From the NCBI GenBank assembly GCA_014529385.2, contig CM043948.1:75414791-75478790 (forward strand): a stretch of 64,000 nt of DNA. The letters are read 5' to 3'. The stretch comes from Adiantum capillus-veneris (Eukaryota; Streptophyta; Polypodiopsida; Polypodiales; Pteridaceae). This document shows positions 32,952 to 45,436 of the stretch, piece by piece. The stretch's first letter is position 1; every line of letters starts with the position of its first letter. A program made the position numbers and the translations under genes. The notes below the pieces were generated by a model. It saw only the letters and a list, made by a program, of their open reading frames with translations, was not told the DNA's origin and did not search any database.

Positions 32952-33496
32952 TCATTTGAACAATAAGCTCTCGAGTATTTTGGCTCTTTCTTTGATGGTC
33001 AATAGAGTTTGTGAAGCCAAGCTGCTCAATTTTTTGGTATCTGTGATTGTTCTTTGCTTAGGTCTCCACCACTGAACCTTTGATATTGGTTGATTGGAAC
33101 TTGCCATTTGTTGTTTGTAGAAATTGTGTATTGGTAGTTCTTGAGGTTGTTGCTTTTGAATCCAGATTTTGGGATGGCAATTATGAGTTCTAAGTAGCTT
33201 CTTTGGTACCCATATCTGTTTTTTGCAAATGTTTGGTTTTGGCTTTTTGTTTGTATGAGACAGCGTTGGAGGGTTAACTGCAATTTTTGGTTGCTCCTCC
33301 TTAGTCAATTGACCCTTTTTGACCCAAATTTTCTTGAAAGCTTTGTTGTACAGACCTTGTTGTTTTTGTTGGAGTGGCTTTGGTGACTTTTTTTCTTTGG
33401 ATTATGATATATCATGCTCCCGTTGTATACTAGAGTCTTTGCCTTATGGACTTGATCCTGCTGCCTTAAATTGTTATTTGGAATCCCTTGTGGGTC
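32952..33496 (-). pseudogene. Trp-repeat tail of pol, element 2
   Basis: The C-terminal end of the polyprotein after the LTR-like insertion, with W-x-x-K type repeats (KQIWVPKK, PKIWIQKQ, VQWWRPKQ) in frames broken by stops. It corresponds to the last 180 residues of the element 1 ORF ending at 9035. Confidence 0.65.
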
Positions 33497-34441
33497 GGTA
33501 GGGTGGCATTGTAGCACGACCTAATTGAAACCCACACAAAATTATCAAATCCGTGGATTGGCAACCCGGCTACTGCATGGAAGCACGGGCATCGGATGAA
33601 TAAAAATAGAGGATTCAAGAGATCACCTCTCCAATGCAAGTAGAGATTAGCCATGGAAAGATTAACTCTAAACCTACTCTAATCACTAACCAATCAATCT
33701 CCTACACACATCAAGTCCACCAAAGTCCGACAGACCATAGAGTAGAAACCCCAAGCACACTAATGATAAGCACACACTAATTACCACACGTCAATCACGG
33801 CACTTCATCAATAGCTACACACACGAGGTGAATGGTGCTAGAGCTTCATAAAACCTATCTACACACAAGCAAACAATAGGGCACACACACTAATTACAAG
33901 ATTAAGACCCAACTTAATTAGTGATGCTAAATATCACAAATAGAATGCTTATGAAAGAATGTGAGTGGCTAATAGCAAGAAGTACATACATCTCTCAAAT
34001 CTAGAATAATGAAAGTGTAATACTACTTCATGACAAGATGAAATGTAGATAAGAAGTAGACTAATGATAAAATAATGATTAGATTAATCAAGAAGAGATT
34101 ACTCTAATTACAATGGTTATCACTAGCCTCTTAAGCATGGGCATCAAGCTCAAGGCTAGGCCATAGAGTGAACACTCAAGAGAGAGGGAGCTCTCAAAAG
34201 TGGATCCTCAAGAGTGAATACTCAAGAATGAAGCCGAAGCCTCCTTGCATAAAGACAAAGGCTTTCACCACAATACCTTCTACTATGGGTTTAATCTTGA
34301 GCCCTCTAACTACCATACACAACTTTGGAACTCCAAGTGAGCCCAAAACTTATACAAAGTGAGTGAGAAATATTGTGACATCCATAGGATATCTCCCACT
34401 TGATGCATATTTGGTGTAGCCTGTGTTAGCCGCTACTAACA
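33497..34441 (-). mobile_element. LTR-like insertion in the second protease region of element 2
   Basis: About 945 bp with no counterpart in element 1 interrupts the polyprotein between the second protease and the Trp-repeat tail. On the minus strand it begins TGTTAGTAGCGG at 34441. GGTC adjoins both ends, a possible target duplication of 4-5 bases. It contains no ORF. A solo LTR is the likeliest explanation, but its other end lacks a clear CA, so the boundary is uncertain. Confidence 0.5.
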
Positions 34442-35270
34442 TGGTCAATGGGTGCTTATAAGGGTTGGTTTCCTTTGTCTGCCTGTTGCAGTATTGATTG
34501 CTTATGTTCTGCTCTTGTAGCAAAAGGAACTTGCTGTTTTTTGAATCGGCTTGTATACTCACAGTGTTTTGACTCTAGTCAACTTGTGCCTTATATCTTC
34601 TCTGCCAATGTTGCCCTAACAATACGACATGTTGTGTGCGCATGTCTCCTACCACATAAAATTTATGCGGATAGACATGTTGGTTTACCTGTACTCTGAG
34701 CACTGTCTAAATAACTTTGGAGGTCGTTCTTCGTCTCCTGTAATTGGTTGTCAAGCTGAAGTTGCTTGTAAAGGTTGTAGGAGATCAAGTTGCCTTGAGC
34801 TCCCGAATCAAGTATCGTTGTTGCCATCACTTGATTGTGTCCAATTTGGACATCAATTTCAGGCTCCTGTGTGGTCTTGTTGTCAAATTCTGTGACTCAA
34901 ATTGCATTTATCTTCAGAGGTTGTCCATGTTGTTGCTGCCGCCGTTGAGGAAGATTTTTTTTTGCTATCCTTTCTTTAGCCTCTGCTTGAGCTTCTGCAA
35001 CAATGTTTTGTTTTGCTTGCATATCCGTTTTCTTACTTGATGGATTTGTTGGAGCATATTTGGGGTTAGTGGTAGATTAGTCGTCAACCACTTATCCAGT
35101 TAGGCATTTCCTCCCCATTCAATGTAGCAGGCTTGATGGCCCTACTTGGTGATAAGTATTTAATCACCAAGGGTCCCGTTCCTCGCTTTTTAAGTTTCTT
35201 TGCATGTCGTTTTAACATGTAAACCAAGACATAATGGCCTGTTTTGAATTTTTTGAAGCGTACATGCTTA
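34442..35270 (-). pseudogene. Integrase C-terminus and second retropepsin-like domain, element 2
   Basis: The triplet motif LDSGAQGNLIS lies near 34785-34812 and LLGQHW near 34605-34622. VNQHVYPHKFYVV between them matches INQYVYPHMFYVV of element 1. Upstream is the AEAQAEAKERI-type helix found after the integrase in element 1. Frames shift several times. Motif retention in this old copy supports the domain as an authentic part of the polyprotein. Confidence 0.72.
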
Positions 35271-36741
35271 TCAAAAAATTCTTTTTTCCTTCGTTTTCGT
35301 TGTAGAAGCTACTGCTTTCAAGCAAAGCTCATCTAGCTTTTCAAGGTCATATATAGGTGAGGACATTTCATGACCTGTCCACTCTAGACATTTTGTTGCT
35401 CTTAGGATTGGGATTAAGAATTCTATATGCAGTATATCATTAAGTCCAAACACCATGTTGTATGGTGTTGTGCATATCGAGGTTTTGTAAGCAATCCTAT
35501 ATGCCCAAAAGTTGAATGTAGGTTTTGATCCCAATCCGTTCTAGACTCTGATACTATCTTAGTTAAGATTGTGCAAAGAGTCTTATTTGTAGCTTCTGCT
35601 TGGCCATTAGCCTGTGGGTGGTAGGGAGCCGACTTCTTATGAACTATCATGAAATCTTCAATTATCTCATTTATGAAATGTGTGCTCGATCATTGACAAT
35701 TTCTATAGGTAGACCATATCTAACAAAGACATTTTCGTATAGAAATTGTGCAGTACTCCTGGCATCAATCTTTTGTGTAGCTTTAGCTTCTACCCATTTT
35801 GTGAGATAATCTATGGCTACAATGATGTACTGGGCATGTGTTTTTAAAGCAGGGGGTGATATTGGTCCTACAAAGTCTATTCCCTACTTGGCAAAGGCTC
35901 TGGCTCCCACCATTGGTCGTAAGGGCATCTCATCCCATTTTATTGGTATGTTGGTTAATTGACAAGACTCACATTGTTTTGTGTACTCGTTTGCGTCTAT
36001 GTGTAATGTTGGCCCCATATTGCCGATGTGAGTACAATTTTTGCTATCTTTTCCCCTGAGAAAAGGCCCCCACTAATCCCTCCATGTGCTTGTTCCAAGG
36101 TTGGAACGTACATGTTCACCATTGGACACAGCCTAAGTTGGTTATCCTTTCCCCTTTTATAAAGTTGATTTTCAATAAGAGTGAAATCACAAGCTTCTAT
36201 TTCTATCGTTCTCTGTCGTGCTTTGGTGATATTTTCAGGAAACGTCTGTCTTTCTAAGTAGTCAACAATGTATTAACTCCATTCTGGCGTAAGTGTTATC
36301 TGAAATAATATGGTATGTTCAATGGGGTGGGCTTGATCTACATTTGATGCAACTAGTGACATAGTCATGAACATTAATGCGCATAGTCGGCCAATACACT
36401 CCTAATTGTCGCAGTTGTTTGAAAGTTTTTTGTGGCAGAACAATGAAGCATCAACGTTTGAATGTATGCTTCTAGCAAATATGTTTCATATTCCTTAGGG
36501 TTTATGCACACTCTTAGGATGCCATTGGAGCCTAAATTATATAAACATCCTCCAACCAACTGAAATTTCTTAGCTTGGTGAATAGTTATTCATTTAAGGT
36601 CTAGGTCCGTTTTAGCAAATTCTTCACCCTGTGATAGTAGCTTGACGATCTCTTTGGACCACTTAGGTACCATTTCTATATTGAAGAGATATGCATCTTG
36701 TAGATCATCATCCACTCCCTCTGGATCCTCTCCATTAGGTA
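35271..36741 (-). pseudogene. Duplicated zinc-binding region and integrase core, element 2
   Basis: The first zinc-binding unit is recognisable at about 36300-36680 (MVPKWSKEIVKLL, LYNLGSNGILRVCINPKEY). The second lies at about 35930-36290 (ANEYTKQCESCQ). The integrase core follows, with GIDFVGPISPPALKTHAQY, AIDYLTKWVEAKATQ, RYGLPIEIVNDR and NGQAEATNKTL near 35600. Many stops are present. The same tandem duplication as in element 1 is visible despite the decay. Confidence 0.7.
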
Positions 36742-36751
36742 ATCGAGAGCT

Positions 36752-36996
36752 CGGGGGGTTCAATATGTGTAAAACTACCATATCACGTGCGTTCAAGACA
36801 TGTTTGTAAAACCCCTTATCTGTGAATTTTGTTAAGAATATAATGTACCCTTTTCTTTTAAAATCTCTAATTTTTTTTCAAATTTGAAAAACTAATGCCC
36901 TTATGTATATATATTTTTGTTATTTTTAAGAACTTTAAATACCCTTCTGTTGAACTCATGTGATAGGTTACATTTTTATTAGGTGACCTCCCTGGG
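36752..36996. mobile_element. TIR element (Mutator-like MITE), copy 2
   Basis: A 245-bp relative of the insertion at 27163-27409, with GGGGGGTTCAA and AGGTGACCTCCC ends and the same internal arms GCGTTCAA and GTTGAACTCATG. Flanks are ATCGAGAGCT (36742-36751) and ATCGAGACAT (36997-37006), a 10-bp target duplication with two changes. It lies exactly within the RNase H end motif corresponding to DHLSRL of element 1. Confidence 0.82.
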
Positions 36997-37007
36997 ATCG
37001 AGACATG

Positions 37008-38210
37008 TGGTCTGATCAAAGATGTGTCTTCCCCTTCTTAATCACTACGTTAAAGTCAAACTCCAACAATATGATGGACCATCTTACGATTCATCCAAGG
37101 TTGCATGGTTTGTTAACAAGGTATAAAAGGGCTTGATGGTGGTCTGTGAAAACCACAAACTTATTTGCAAGAAGGTAATGCCGAAATCTCTTAACGGCAT
37201 AAATAATTCCAAGCCTCTCTCTCTCAATGGTTGTGTAATTCCTTTCGGCATTATTTAGTTGTCGACTAGAATAGCTGACTGGGAAATCCATGGTTTCCTC
37301 TCCTGGTTGAGCCATAATACATTCGATAGCAAATACAGATGCATCTATATGGATGTGAAATATTTTTTTCCAATCAGGTACTCGTAGCACTAGAGCGGAT
37401 ACAAGGGTATCTTTTAATTTCTTAAAGGATTCCTTGCACTTATTTATCTATTCAAAGATCACGATAAGTCCATATAGTGGTTGTGAAATAATTGCATACA
37501 TGTGTATGAACCTTCTGTAATAACCATAATGTCCTATGAAGCACTGTACTTGCTTTGCATTGATCGGCTTAGGCATTTTGATAATCAACTTAATCTTATC
37601 CAAATATGTGGAAATGCCATGTTCCGAGACAATATGCCCCAAGATTCATCCTTGTCTTACCATCAAAACGTATTTTTCTGGATTAAGGAAAATCCTATAT
37701 GTCATGCATTTTTCGAATACCTTTTTGAGGTGCTCCACATGTTCCTCTCTCTGCAGAGAGTGTACATATAGGTCATCCATATAGATTTCCAAGAAATTCC
37801 TCAAATACTCCTTGAAGGCATGTGCCATTAATCTTTGAAATGTGGAAGGTGCATTTATTAACCCAAAGGGTATGACCCGATATGCAAATATGCCCCATTC
37901 TGTGGCAAATGACCTTTTATATTGGTCCTCGAGTGCAATTTCAAGTTGATTGTAACCAAAGAACACATCCAAGGAGGAATATGCATGCTTTCCTACCACT
38001 CGTTCAAGGACGTGGTTCGTAATTGGTAAGGGATAGTCATCCCTTATTGTGGTTGCATTGAATTTTTTGAGGTTGACACACACTTGGACTTTTCCATTCT
38101 TTTTGGGTACATCAACGATTGGGGATACCCAATCAGTGTGTTTTATTTCATAGATAAACTCCATGTCTTTCAGTTTATCAATCTCTTCCTTGATATGCTT
38201 AGCAAATGTA
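37008..38210 (-). pseudogene. Reverse transcriptase and RNase H, element 2
   Basis: RT motifs are clear: WVSPIVDVPKKNG, LDVFFGYNQ, IPFGLINAPSTFQ and YMDDLYVHS (near 37775). RNase H follows, with HIHIDASVFAIEC, YSSRQLNNAERNYTT and TDHHQALLYLVNKPC. Stops interrupt near 37645 and 37445. It is closely parallel to residues 60-470 of the element 1 pol frame. Confidence 0.88.
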
Positions 38211-38389
38211 TCATGTACATGTAAGGCCTTTGTCTGCTTGGTTTTGCATCAGGTTTTAATGGATAGTATGCTGACATATTGTCGGAACCACTCCCTTTAA
38301 GTCCTTGTAAGACCATGCAAACACATCCTTATATTTTTGAAGAAGGCTGAAAAGTTCCTCTTCCCCATCTCGGTTCAGGTTTGTGGCTA

Positions 38390-39358
38390 TTATATAGGTT
38401 GCGGTGTCTCTCCAAGTTGTGCTAGGTCTACTTTCTTTGCATCTTCCAGCCCATCATAAAACTCTTTCTCTCGTCGCTCTCTTCTAGGCTGTGTCAGCAC
38501 TATCTTCCAGTCTTGAATGGTGAACTTTTTGTAATGGGATGGTACACTCCTATTATTTCTGCTATTGTCTTTTTCATCCTCTCTGTTGTCCATTTCGATT
38601 GTCCATACTTCTCTCAGAGTCTTCTTGAGCTCTTGCTACCTTTTCTTACGTTCAAGTTTCGTCAATTTCAATTATTCTAATTTTGATTTTGTTTCCATTC
38701 TTTTGGATTTAGTCTCTACTTTTAGCTTCTGAGTTTGTTTTTTTACATCCCTAGGACTGTCTTTTGTCCTAGGTTCTCAATCTTGAGAGAACTGAGCTGA
38801 TTTTTTTTTTTCAATGCAGTCTTTTGCCTTTACCAAAGATAAGAATAATTCTGTTTTTAATGTTTGGCATTGGGTTATCTCTGTCCTTGTGATCTTCCTT
38901 CCATTTTTTGTAATGTGCTTGACGTCTCGGTTTTGATTTGGAAAATCATTAAACCTTACATCAGGTATTGTTTCCTCTAGCTCACTAGGTTTGTCAGAAC
39001 ATTCATTATCTGCATCATCATCTCGTTCAAGATGATCTGCAAAATCGTGGAACAACTCCCCATTCATTTCTCGATAATGTCTAATTTTTCTTGATTGATC
39101 TGAGATTTGGTAATCATCATCTTCTATTAATGAAACCATGTAATATGGAACTACATCATACCCATCCTGGTCACAAAACTTAGTGGTTGGTCCCTCCGCA
39201 ATAACACACACATCTAAGGTTTCTAGAATATGTGTCCATTCTAAAGGTTCTAAGGACTCTCTTGGAAAAAGTTCTAGAATGTATTCTGTATCCTTGATCT
39301 CTCTGTCTAGAATACATTCTTCTCGTTTTAGGCTCCCGCAATTGGATGCCCCACACAT
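38390..39358 (-). pseudogene. Protease-RT linker, element 2
   Basis: Begins MCGASNCGSLKREECILDRE and continues with LEWTHILETLDVCVIAEGPTT, DVVPYYM, then DVRFNDFPNQ without the frameshift present in element 1. The segment near 38400-38590 gives PSHYKKFTIQDWKIVLTQP and EFYDGLEDAKKVDLA. It shows that the two indels at about 4120 and 4635 in element 1 are secondary. Confidence 0.75.
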
Positions 39359-39599
39359 CCATAACTCCTTTGGTTTACCTAACTAGTCGAGGAGTTTTGA
39401 CCATACTCTCATGGAAGAATCGAACTCTTCTACCAGGGTTCTGTCGACATCTTTCTAGCTATGGTCTTTAAGGTTTATTCTTATAGTAGTATCAATGTGT
39501 CTGAGGTATATGTGATTGTAGCCCCAATCTTGGACCATGTTTAATTGTCACATGAAGGGTTGTCCAAGTATTATGTCATAGTTATTTTTCTTGTCAAAA

Positions 39600-41664
39600 T
39601 ACACTATTGAAAATGTATGCTCGTACTCGATTCAACAAGACTTAACAACTATTTTCTCCAAAAGCCCTATGGGTCTCTCCATATAACTGTCAGCCAGTTG
39701 TTGCAGCTTCATTATGGTGGTTTTCAAAGCTGGTTTTCCCCATTTCTTCCATACATCCTTTGTCACGATGGCCACACTCGCTCCACTATCAAGAATTGCC
39801 ATGGTGGTAACACCTTCTAATTCAACCAAGAGCGTGGTATTACCATCTTTCCCTTCACAGTATTCTCCTACCTTGTTTAAAGGCATTGGTTGCTCGTTTT
39901 CCCTTCTTGCATTCGTGAATTCGGATCCCTTACTCCAAATTTTTTGAGACATTTTCCTACCGTATTCCACATATTAGGTCTTAATCTAAGAAGCTCTGCT
40001 AGAGTAATGGTACAAGTTACTGGAGTTGATAAGAGTGTTATCAACCCCTAGGAGTCCATACCCTTCCTTGTAGCGAGTTGCTTTGATGGTATAACTTTCA
40101 CATCTGGCTTTGCTTCATACTCTCCCATGTATGAGGGTAACGTTTTCAAAGATACAGGTTGGCTATCCTCAAGATTTCACAGATCCCTTGTCTCCCCTAT
40201 TAGAATGCATCTCTAGATCTACCTGAGATCTTGCCTCAAATTCTTCAATAGGAGGAAGGAAGTCATCTTCTCCCATATTGGTTTTGTTAACCCCTTGGCT
40301 TAGTTCATTAGCTTCATTGGCTTCCCTTATCTGTCTCCAAAGATCATTTAAGCCCTCGTCGTTTTTATACAATTCAGGTGCAATAGTTTGGAACCCTTCT
40401 GATGTTGAGTCTGTTGTGTTCAACACTATCCCTGGTCTTTCTATTTAATGTTCAGATTTTAATTCAATCTCTGGACTAATAGTTAGTCGTTCTGATCTGT
40501 GTGTTGGAGGGTTCCTCGGTATCGATACTGGAAGATCTACCTCCTCCACCTGTTTTGTTGAAGTTGGTTCTAGTAAAGTTTGCGTAGTTTGGATCATCTT
40601 TTGACACATTTCCAGTCTCTATTTTTCCAACTCAGCATAGGGATATGTCATCCATTTTTGTTCCTTAGTTTGGTCGATTTTAAGCCTTGAGTTGTGTGCT
40701 TTCAAGAGTGCGTCTAGATGTTCATTTACTTTTTCCACTAGCACAAATCCGCCTGATCCCACACTTTTGGATTTCATTTTCTTCTCAAGCTCAATATCTG
40801 TTGGTGTTTTTGGTTTTTGAGTGTTTGTCTTTCAAGTTTTTCTAGTCTGTCTTTTGTTCGCTGTAATTATTCCGTTATGACATTTTGTTCTCTTTCTTTC
40901 CTCACTTCTACCCGTGCTTTTCTAGCTTTCCATGTATTTCGTTGACTTTTTCGTTCAATGCTAGGTGTTTTACATCTTGGTTCTTCATTTTCAAGTCCCC
41001 CTTTTTCTTTTTGAGCATGAGCTCGTGTGATGACCTGTATAGGTATTACCGTTTCATTCTAGGAACCACTGCTTGAAGGGATAGCCTCCAAAATGTTTAT
41101 GGTTGCGTTTACTGCTTTGTTTGGATGTTTTGGACAATTGGGAATCAAATGAGTGATGCCGCAATTTGTACAATATGCATTGACCCGGACAATTTCTGAG
41201 TGAGGACAGTCTTTCATAAGATGGTTGCCCCCACATTTATAGCAAGGTCCCAACCATTGTCGTGGAGCTCCTTGAGCACCCCTCTGTTGGTAAGCTGGTC
41301 TTGGTCCATTGAAACCTCCATTGTCTATGAACAACAATGTTCTTTCGTCCAAACTATATCTACTTTCTCCCGCAGCCTGTGCAACAGTTGGTGGTCCAAC
41401 ATTGCCGATCATACTCCATGGTTCCGACGTTCTCGGCTCTTGTGGTGGTGGATAGTATGTTGGGCAGGCCATTGTTCCACTCGGCTCTTCATAATAAACA
41501 GGGACAGGCACTAAGGCTTGTTCCTCTGGTGCTTCCACAGCGGGTGTGTATGTCACACCTATTGGCCTTGTCCTTGGGAGTGGTGGTTGCTGCCCTAAAA
41601 CTGGATGTGGTCGTTCAACCCCATCTTGGTCCTCACAAATTTCCCATAGTATATATAGATACAA
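39600..41664 (-). pseudogene. Nucleocapsid and first protease, element 2
   Basis: Two knuckles, CYKCGGNHLMKDC and CTNCGITHLIPNC, lie near 41155-41250. The protease motif ILDSGASVAIVTKDVW lies near 39770-39810. ERPHPVLGQQPPLP near the start matches ERPQPVLGQQPPLP of element 1. The charged middle is broken by many stops. Confidence 0.82.
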
Positions 41665-43770
41665 GTGGCACTTGAGGTGGTGCTACTTGCGGTCGGGAAA
41701 CATACTGTCGCGCTCTCACATACCCTTTATTATAGTAGCATTTCTCGGTAACATGATTTGTCCATTTCTATTTGATGGTGCACCATTTTAATGGCTTAGC
41801 CTGTGGCTTGGAAAATGGGATAATTCTCTTTTGCACCTCCTCTATCAGTCTCTCTTGATTTACTCCTGGTTCATTTTGTTGTACTGTCTTCTCAAACTTT
41901 GACCCACTTTGTTGAGATGAATCATCATCATCTCTGTTTCTTAGATCTCCAACTTTGTAGATCTCACAGTTATCTACAAGGAACAAAGCCTCTTTGGTTA
42001 ACTCATTTAGAGTGGGGCTTTTCTTCATATGAAAATCCTTTTGAAGATTTGCATTTCTCAATCCTTGGATAAATATCAACATCATTCTGGATTGAGTAGG
42101 TAGTTCTTCCGTTGGGTAGAACTTTACATATTGTTTCAGTCGTAGGGCTGCCTTCCTAACAGATTCTCCCTCTTTCTGTTTAAACTTGTGGATTTGAGAG
42201 ATAGTATTGTGGGCTATCCCCCTTTGAGAGAATTCCTCCACAAAATCATCAAAAACTTCTTGGATGGTCCCAAAATCTTGCCTTTCAACAGGGTCAAACT
42301 AGGTGGCGGCATCTTCCTCTAGGGTGAGTCCAAATCTTGCAAAATGTGTATGAAAGTCTCTAACCTCTTCTTCTCGGATCACTCTCAAGAACGTTGCCAC
42401 GTGATCTCTAGGATCCCCTTCTCATGAATAACTCTTGTGTACCCATTTTTGGACTTGAGAAGGTCTAACATGTCTTTGTTTGAACAGTTGAACTATGGAA
42501 TCTCCTAGTCCTTCTCCCCTCACAGGGTCTAGTCCGGGTCTCAATCTTTTTTCAAAATGTGCCTCCCGTCCCATATCCTCTATATGACCTTTCAACAGGT
42601 GGTTCCATTGCAAACCCTCTTTCTGTCATGATTCTCTCCATATAGGGGAATCCTGTTGTGGTTGGGACTGTTGTTGGCCCCTTGCTTTCCTTGGGATAAG
42701 AATAAGAGTAAGTGGGCATGGGTGAGACTATAGGAGTCACATATGAACTATTTGTAATAGGGACTTTGCCTCTATAGAACTCTTGTTCCCTTGTCACTAT
42801 GGGTCGCAACGATGATTGCAACGTTTTTGGATTTGTGTTGAGACATGAAGGGAAGACTTGTATTTCTACCGTTCCAGCTTTCCTGGCTGGAATTTTGGTC
42901 TCATCATCCATTTCCTCAAAGGGATTAGTAGATTTAGTGGGGGTAGGGTTTACTCCTTGAGTGGTAGCAAGTTCTGTTGGAATTACCCTAGTGGCTATCA
43001 ATCTTGCTACCTCTGTTTTTCTATTGGCCTATACTCTTGTCCATATTTGTCAACATATAGTATGAGACTCCCCTCACTTGATTCATATGAGAAGAATTAC
43101 AGAGTCTTTTCTGTGCCTAGATCAAAGGAAAATGGTGCTAGACATGGAAAACATGTCTTGACTCTCCCATTCAAGTATTCATAGATTCCTACTGCTCCTT
43201 GGCTAGTCGCAACTTTAGTCACTTCTTGTCAAACACCAAGGTGGCATTAGGAAGGTCTATTAGAGGAGGTATTTTCATGATTTCAAACCATATTCCCCTT
43301 TACCACATTATCCCCATACTTGTTGTATTTCCCTCCACAATAAGGTAATGTGTTCCATCCTCATCACGGAATCTATCCCCATCATCATACGCTAGAAGGG
43401 CATCCACTCCTTCTGCTGTTTTTTTCTCAATACATATGCTTTTTTGTCCCCTTTCATCAATATAGACCAAAGCCCCATGGGTATTTGGTCCTTCTAAGTA
43501 AATGGTTGTAAACCTTAATGTCCGAGGAGGGTTTCTAGAGGTTCTCCCTCCTTCTCCCTGGATTGGTTGGTTAACAGTGATGTTCCGGCCCGCCATGAGA
43601 TAAAAGGATTGTTCAGAGGAGGTGTCAGTTCCACTACCATCTTCTATGATTGGTGCTACTGGATCCATTCTAGCTTGGGTCACACTCTCTTCCGTAGACA
43701 CTATGCTAACATGATCTCCTTGTGATTTTTGGTCTCTTTGGAGGTTCCTTCTTGATCTCAAAAACATCAA
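41640..43770 (-). pseudogene. Gag, element 2
   Basis: Probably starts near 43770 (MFLRSRRNLQRDQKSQGD). The N-terminal 150 residues have no counterpart in the window for element 1, because that part lies before base 1. The capsid region at 41768-42241 (EEFSQRGIAHNTISQIHKF, LRLKQYVKFYP, LIFIQGLRNANLQKDF) matches element 1. A stop and a phase change near 41640-41770 separate it from the nucleocapsid frame. Confidence 0.75.
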
Positions 43771-44139
43771 TCCCTTAACACACCACTACAAATCCAAACC
43801 TTTTACCTTTATATTTTGCTCTATCGTGTCTTACTTTGGCTATTTTAGCTCTCCAATTGGTTGATTGCTTGCACTTTCGATTGGTCTGGACTTGCTGGCT
43901 TTGTTGTTGGCTATCTGTAAAAAACTTCAGACTCTCTTTGTCAATGGTGGCTCTCTTTTAGTAACATTCAGTATTGATTAGGAAGAACATGCAAGTATTT
44001 CTTGTCCAAAGCTTCCTTTGGAAGGGTTGGTTCCCGATATATGTTATTATCACTGAATGGACTAGCAAAATGTGTTGTCAGAGTTAAGTGAATTACCTGG
44101 TAGGCTCAAGTCACTCAGTCTGCTCTAAATCTGGATGTT
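43771..44139 (-). other. Noncoding stretch between 5' array and gag of element 2
   Basis: No ORF or motif seen. Confidence 0.5.
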
Positions 44140-45436
44140 AGACTTTATACGTGTATATAGTCTATTAATAAAAAATGGCAATATTTATTCACCAAATATC
44201 CTCTACCATTCATGTAGCTCTCAAAAACTTTCAAAATGACAATTGGACCACTTTAGTGTAAGTTACAATTTGATGCAGATCGGTTTTGGATCTTTTTTCT
44301 ATTTTTTTAGCGCTTACAGACTCAAATACTTTCCAACTTGAGTGTAATTTTGTCTATTGGCTTCTAAGGTCCCTTAGAATGCAAGGATATGCCCTAGTTC
44401 AGCTTTGGAAGTCAATAGGGTCAAACAGATAATATACGCGTATAAAGTCTTTTTGACCAGCTTGACTTGATTTTTGCAGGTTTGTGCTTATACCTGTGTG
44501 CTCATACTACCTGCATGGTCTTAAGTTCAAGTAATGGTCAATAGCATCAAAAAGACATTATATGTGTACAAATCTTTTTGAGCCAATGGACATGAAACTT
44601 GCTCCAGTGGTAGCCCAACACTCAGGGACTTCACATATATTCTTTGACTTGAGTTTGGATTTGTTCAAGTTGTGGCCAAAAAGGGTGTGTAGAGTGTTTG
44701 TATTGTTTCTTGGTCTTTTTAAGCTCATATTTGGTCCAAATGCAACTAAATATAAGCTATGGACTTCCCCAAGGCTTAGAAAACTTTGGGCATATACCTT
44801 TGTACCATTTGAGTCTATTCTGGGCTGTTAGACTTTATACGCGTATGAAGTTTATTTGACAAGAATGAATTTAAATCTCAGCCCAAGGTTGTCTTTTGTG
44901 TGTACTCAAAGCATATGTGCTCAAATTCAAGTTTGATGTCAATGATTCACCAATTCGCCACTTTTCTTTGTTTTTGGTTGGAATTTGCAAAATTCTCTAC
45001 AAATGTAAAGTTGGCTGACCAAATGGTATGGAATCTTGTAGTCAAGCTTATAGACACCTCGCAAATGGCTTAGTGCTGACAACATGTAGGATAGTTCCCA
45101 AATCTACCTTGGAGACTTTATACACATATAAAGTCTCCTATCTCAGAATTCAGATCTATTTCTACCTTAAGTTCCTCTACTTATCAGCATCATGTACATG
45201 TGTTCACATCAAAATTTAAAGCTCAAAAGTGCTTACAAACACAAGTTTTTGATTTGATTGATTTTTTTTTAGCTACAACCACTCCGAGTTTTGGCTTTTG
45301 TCTCCAATTCTTTGACAAGGTTTCCCAATCAAGGTGTTACTAGGGTATAAACACTCATTTGAACACTCTGGTACTGTCAATTTCCACAAGTTTGGTCTCT
45401 TTTTAGCCCTGGAGACTTTATACATGTATAAAGTCT
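44140..45436. repeat. 5' palindrome array of element 2 (six sites)
   Basis: Sites start at 44140, 44427, 44553, 44830, 45113 and 45413, with spacings 287, 126, 277, 283 and 300. The consensus half is AGACTTTATACG followed by its near mirror. Sites at 45113 and 45413 keep twofold symmetry with changed centres (CACA, CATG). The same approximately 285-bp spacing and one half-length interval occur here as in element 1's 3' array. The array lies between leader and gag, so element 2 carries the sites on both sides of gag-pol. Confidence 0.92.
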
